Shown: positions 60,412 to 64,000 of the stretch, piece after piece | Layout of the letters: each line of letters starts with the position of its first letter | Position numbering within the stretch: position 1 is the first letter of the stretch | NCBI RefSeq assembly: GCF_002091635.1 | Contig: NZ_BDAC01000021.1 | Span: 1 to 64,000 of the forward strand | Direction of reading: 5' to 3' | Length of the DNA stretch: 64,000 nucleotides | Origin: Pseudomonas indica NBRC 103045 | Lineage (GTDB): Bacteria > Pseudomonadota > Gammaproteobacteria > Pseudomonadales > Pseudomonadaceae | Notes under the pieces: generated by a model | Seen by the model: only the letters and a program-made list of their open reading frames with translations | What the model was told of the DNA's origin: nothing | The model's database searches: none | Made by a program: the position numbers and the translations under genes

Positions 60412-61979
60412 AATTCCTTATCTACTCGGAAGTGACTGCCGCACGTATCGCGGACAGCATGGGGCTTCCCGAATACAGCTATTACTTCGTGTTGCGCGAC
60501 TTTCTTCCCGTACTCGAGGCGTTGGGGTCTGTGCATCTGATCGAGCGACCCGAGAGCGAAGTCGATGCGTTGTATGACGAAGCCTGCGCAGCGGGAGAGC
60601 CTTGTATTTTCCTGTCTTTTTCACCTCCACAGAAGACACTGCTGAACCTGCGTTGTCCGACGCTTCCGGTCTTCGCCTGGGAGTTCGACACCATTCCCAA
60701 CGAATCCTGGCTGGATGAGTTCAATCAGGATTGGCGTCACGTCTTGCGCAGACTAGGACAGGGGATAACCCATTCGCAGATGGTGGTTCGGGCCGTGCGG
60801 CGGGAGCTGGGAGCGGAATTTCCCATCGTTTCGATACCCTCTCCGGTTTGGGATAAGTTCGCTGCACTCCGAAATGCCTCAGGTGGTCTGCCATGGCTCA
60901 AGCCTGTACGGATTCAGGTGCGCTCAGGAGTAGTCGTGGACAGCCATGACCCCGATGTCGGGCCGTACATCTTTGGCCCGAACGCCACGGCCAGGGTCGT
61001 TCAGGCAATCCGCGAGCATGAGAGTGCCGTTGCCCGGTCGAGGGGCGAGGCTTTACCTGAACAGCCGGCTGCTTCGGTGCGGCAACAGTCTCGCTTGGGT
61101 ATCACCCGTCGCTACCTTGGCGAGTGGTATCTCAAAGTACTGCGGCGGAACCTGCCATTCCTGCCCAACCCGTCGGCCAGAAAAATTAGTGTGGATCTGG
61201 TTTATGGCAACCCCGAAAAACGTCTGGAACCCAAGAACACTGTGGAGCCGCCGCATCCACTGACGGCAGGGATCACACCGAGGATGCCGGACTGGGAACC
61301 ATCCGACTGCCAGCTTGAGCTATCCGGGGTCGTCTTCACCGCCTTGTTCAACCCGTACGATGGCCGTAAGAACTGGGCGGATATGCTGACCGCCTTCTGT
61401 GCTGCGTTCCGCGATACGCCGGATGCCACCTTGGTGTTCAAGCTGGGACATCGCGAATACCAGTCGGCAATGCACGACATGCTCATTTGGATGGCACGAA
61501 TGCCCCGCTTCCAATGTCGGATCGTGTTGCTTCAGGGGTTCCTGGAAGGACGCGACTTCGACAACCTGATCCGGGCCAGCGCCTTCGCAGTCAACGCTTC
61601 CCATGGCGAGGGCCAATGCCTGCCGCTCATGGAATTCCTGTCATGCGGCAAACCCGCCATCGCCCCTCGGCATTCGGCAATGCTCGACTATATCGATGAA
61701 AGCGTCGCATTCGTCGTCGACAGTTGGCTGGATGCGACGGCCTGGTCGCACGATCCGCGCCTGGCTTACCGGACTTGCCGACACCAGCTCGATTGGTCTT
61801 CTCTTGTGCGTGCTTACCAGGCTGCCTACCAATGCGCAAAACAGGACCCGGAGCGCTATGAGCGAATGTCGGCCCAAAGCATCGAGCGGATGCGCCAGCA
61901 CTGTTCTCAGGCCGTGGCTATCGAACGGTTGAAGGGTTTCCTGGGGCAGGATGTCGAGCATCATGCAACAGCTGTGTGA
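60408..61979 (+). CDS. GT4-type glycosyltransferase B
   Basis: 523-aa paralogue of the preceding enzyme: GLPEYSYYFVLRDFLPVLE, LPVFAWEFDTIPN, TALFNPYDGRKNWADM, IVLLQGFLEGRDF and SHGEGQCLPLMEFLSCGKPA. It differs mainly in a longer central linker (~200-290) with Arg-rich segments. The ATGA overlap with gene A implies a coupled pair, perhaps adding two successive sugars. Confidence 0.85.
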   Translation: MKFLIYSEVTAARIADSMGLPEYSYYFVLRDFLPVLEALGSVHLIERPESEVDALYDEACAAGEPCIFLSFSPPQKTLLNLRCPTLPVFAWEFDTIPNESWLDEFNQDWRHVLRRLGQGITHSQMVVRAVRRELGAEFPIVSIPSPVWDKFAALRNASGGLPWLKPVRIQVRSGVVVDSHDPDVGPYIFGPNATARVVQAIREHESAVARSRGEALPEQPAASVRQQSRLGITRRYLGEWYLKVLRRNLPFLPNPSARKISVDLVYGNPEKRLEPKNTVEPPHPLTAGITPRMPDWEPSDCQLELSGVVFTALFNPYDGRKNWADMLTAFCAAFRDTPDATLVFKLGHREYQSAMHDMLIWMARMPRFQCRIVLLQGFLEGRDFDNLIRASAFAVNASHGEGQCLPLMEFLSCGKPAIAPRHSAMLDYIDESVAFVVDSWLDATAWSHDPRLAYRTCRHQLDWSSLVRAYQAAYQCAKQDPERYERMSAQSIERMRQHCSQAVAIERLKGFLGQDVEHHATAV

Positions 61980-62102
61980 GGCCGGGAATGGACGAAACTT
62001 CCGGTTTGGTGGGCGGTGGAACGACATGCCCAGTAATGGCTCTGGCGTTTGTCGAATAGCAGATTGTTCTGGCGCGAAATCGATAAGAAGGAACGGATCT
62101 TT

Positions 62103-63254
62103 TTGAGCAGACGGATCGATGACATCGAAATCCTGCGTGGTTTCGCGGTTCTCTTCGTAGTAGCCCACCACGCGATGGACAACCTGTTCACGTGGAAGAC
62201 TCCGAGGCTGGAGCTTTTCTCGGCTTATTTCAGCGGTGGTTTTGGGGTCGATCTGTTCTTCGCTATCTCCGGATTCGTCATTGCACGGGATTTGGTGCCT
62301 CGCCTGACGTCTAGCCCGACGGTGGCCTCTTCCTTTCGTATCACGGTGTCGTTCTGGATACGGCGTGCGTGGCGGCTGCTGCCATCCGCGTGGTTTTGGT
62401 TAGCCGTGACGCTGATCATGGTTGTGATATTCAATCAATCGGGAGCGTTCGGCGGCTTCCGATCCAATCTGGCGGCTACCGTTGCTGGAGTCCTGCAGGT
62501 TGCGAACATCCGCTTTGCTGAGACATTCGGACAAAGCGAGTACGGTGTCAGTTTCGTCTACTGGAGTCTCTCCCTAGAGGAGCAGTTTTATTTTCTCCTG
62601 CCTTTGCTGGTTATCGTCGGGAGGCGTTTCCTTCCCTATTTGCTGCTGGCGTTGGTGCTTTTCCAGCTATTCTCGACAAGGACGTTGCTAGGGATTGTGT
62701 TTCGTAGCGATGCACTGGCTCTTGGTGTGCTGTTGGCGCTGTGGTACCGGCAGGAGACCTACATCATGGTTCGTCCCGCATTCCTGAAGGGATGGGGTAC
62801 GTTGTTGTTGCTGGGAATATTGGCCAGCATGGCCTTTGTCGGGGCGCTGAAAGTTGTGGCTCCGGTGTTCAGCCTATTCGCTCTCCTTTCGATTCTCCTC
62901 GTGTGGGCGGCTTCCTATGACATGGATGTTTTTCTTCCGCATGGCCGGCTACGGAAACTATTGCTTTGGGTGGGCGCACGTTCTTATGCCATCTACCTGA
63001 TACACGTTCCCGTGTTTTACATGACCCGGGAAATTTGGTTCCGACTGTCTCCGGATACGGTTCCGGACAACCGACTCTTCCTGCCCTACCTGTTCACTGC
63101 GGGGCTGTTGCTGACGGTGTTGAGCGAATTGAACTTCCGTCTCATCGAAGTTCCATTCCGAAGGCGCGGCGCAGAGATTTCGCAACGGTTCCTGACAGGT
63201 GAGTCGGGGCGGCCTCATGAGGAAGGTGACGGTATGCAGCGGAGCAAAGGGTAG
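62103..63254 (+). CDS. Acyltransferase-3 family O-acyltransferase
   Basis: Integral membrane acyltransferase, 383 aa from TTG 62103, which follows an AAGGA site; an upstream in-frame TTG at 62049 has no such site. The start RRIDDIEILRGFAVLFVVAHHAM carries the catalytic His and family R-G. FFAISGFVIARD and VYWSLSLEEQFYFLLPLLV follow, with about ten membrane helices. The family typically acetylates O-antigen, exopolysaccharide or Nod-type glycans, which fits the flanking glycosyltransferases. Confidence 0.88.
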   Translation: MSRRIDDIEILRGFAVLFVVAHHAMDNLFTWKTPRLELFSAYFSGGFGVDLFFAISGFVIARDLVPRLTSSPTVASSFRITVSFWIRRAWRLLPSAWFWLAVTLIMVVIFNQSGAFGGFRSNLAATVAGVLQVANIRFAETFGQSEYGVSFVYWSLSLEEQFYFLLPLLVIVGRRFLPYLLLALVLFQLFSTRTLLGIVFRSDALALGVLLALWYRQETYIMVRPAFLKGWGTLLLLGILASMAFVGALKVVAPVFSLFALLSILLVWAASYDMDVFLPHGRLRKLLLWVGARSYAIYLIHVPVFYMTREIWFRLSPDTVPDNRLFLPYLFTAGLLLTVLSELNFRLIEVPFRRRGAEISQRFLTGESGRPHEEGDGMQRSKG

Positions 63255-63256
63255 CC

Positions 63257-64000
63257 ATGTTAGATCGTCTGAAAAAATTCTTCGCTTCGGAGCCTGCCTT
63301 GCAGAGCGCTTCTTCTGGCACGGTGGATTTCACCCTTATCGATGCCAGCTTAAGTGGCTGGTTCAATATCGGGACGGGAGAATTGTTGGAGGGCTTTCCT
63401 ATCCTGCCCGAGGATAGAGTGCTGGACATCGGCTGCGGCGACGGCGCATTCACGCACTTTTGCGCCAAAATGAAAGCCGAAGTGATCTACGCCGATATCG
63501 ATCCTGCTCGAGTAGCGGCAGTGGGGCTGCGGTTACAGGATTCCGGGGCGAGGGCTTTGCATCCGTTGGTCACGGATGGAAATCCCATCCCGCTTCCGGA
63601 CGCCCATGTCGATAAGGTGGTCGCCATGGAGGTGCTAGAGCATGTGGATTCGCCCACCGATTTCCTGAATGAACTGGTGAGAGTCGGCAAGCCAGGCGCA
63701 CTCTATTTACTCACCGTACCGGATGCCGTTGGCGAACGTGTTCAGCAGAAACTGGCTCCGCCTTCATACTTCGAAAAGCCTAACCATATCAATATTTTCG
63801 GGCGGGACGATTTCGAGCGTCTCGTTGCCGGGGCTGGGCTGATTATCGAAAAGAAAAGCTACTACGGGTTTTACTGGGCGGTCTGGTGGTCCTTCTTCTG
63901 GACCTGCGATCAGGATTTCTCGCCTCCCTGGCATCCGCTGTTGGAGAGTTGGGCCAGGACATGGCAGTTGTTGTTATCGCTGCCCGATGGCGCACGGATC
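63257..64000 (+). CDS. Class I SAM-dependent methyltransferase (partial)
   Basis: Runs off the window end after 248 codons without a stop, ATG 63257, two bases after the acyltransferase stop. Motif I is VLDIGCGDGAFT (~residue 56), followed by EVIYADIDPAR and VVAMEVLEHVDSPTDFLNELVRVGKPGALYLLTVP, the UbiE/Methyltransf_11 pattern. The Trp-rich region AVWWSFFWTCDQDF follows. As last visible member of the glycan operon it may methylate a sugar or a lipid carrier product. Confidence 0.86.
   Translation, partial: MLDRLKKFFASEPALQSASSGTVDFTLIDASLSGWFNIGTGELLEGFPILPEDRVLDIGCGDGAFTHFCAKMKAEVIYADIDPARVAAVGLRLQDSGARALHPLVTDGNPIPLPDAHVDKVVAMEVLEHVDSPTDFLNELVRVGKPGALYLLTVPDAVGERVQQKLAPPSYFEKPNHINIFGRDDFERLVAGAGLIIEKKSYYGFYWAVWWSFFWTCDQDFSPPWHPLLESWARTWQLLLSLPDGARI

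Overview
The window is a GC-rich chromosomal segment of a Pseudomonas. From position 1 to about 30,360 the gene order matches, from memory, the PA5505-to-PA5481 stretch of P. aeruginosa: metQIN, a small lipoprotein, znuB-znuC-zur / znuA, nrdJab, thrB, polA, the sRNA ersA, engB, cytochromes c5 and c4, dsbA, an EEP nuclease, a GGDEF protein, marC, ampDh2, kinB-algB and an Ivy-type lysozyme inhibitor. An inserted photolyase gene, a CSS-EAL gene and different contents after position 28,000 suggest a non-aeruginosa species, perhaps of the P. nitroreducens / citronellolis / knackmussii type. That species guess is inference; no rRNA gene is present to test it.

Layout. (1) 41-6658: D-methionine ABC importer and Zur-controlled zinc importer, divergent around a likely Zur operator. 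(2) 6647-14336: a 135-bp palindromic repeat, the split B12-dependent ribonucleotide reductase, homoserine kinase and DNA polymerase I. (3) 14394-16435: the AlgU-type promoter and terminator of sRNA ErsA, EngB and two c-type cytochromes. (4) 16525-24840: DsbA, EEP nuclease, c-di-GMP enzymes, DASH-type photolyase, MarC and the AmpDh2 amidase. (5) 24860-30355: KinB/AlgB and, divergently, a cluster of small stress or envelope genes with two sigma-54-type promoters that share a palindromic upstream motif. (6) 30618-41670: nucleoside-recognition membrane protein, a globin-coupled GGDEF-EAL protein, a TAXI-TRAP importer, a Na/Pi cotransporter-like protein, a second copy of the 135-bp repeat and a PilT/PilU ATPase. 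(7) 41897-52983: recC, recB and recD, with a Schlafen/AlbA_2-type ATP-binding gene and an apparent hsdR start remnant wedged between recC and recB. (8) 53069-58652: AEC transporter, membrane GGDEF, OsmC, DUF4105 and two DUF2388 genes. (9) 58939-64000: an operon of two paralogous glycosyltransferases, an O-acyltransferase and a methyltransferase cut by the window end, with lower GC, suggesting a surface-glycan locus.

Themes. Four c-di-GMP enzymes (18060, 23236, 31848, 54171) have complete-looking catalytic motifs. Two envelope-stress links to AlgU/alginate control lie close together (ErsA and KinB/AlgB). The strongest candidates for new biology are the sigma-54/palindrome arrangement beside algB, the restriction-system relic with an intact Schlafen-like gene inside recCBD, and the covarying 135-bp repeats.
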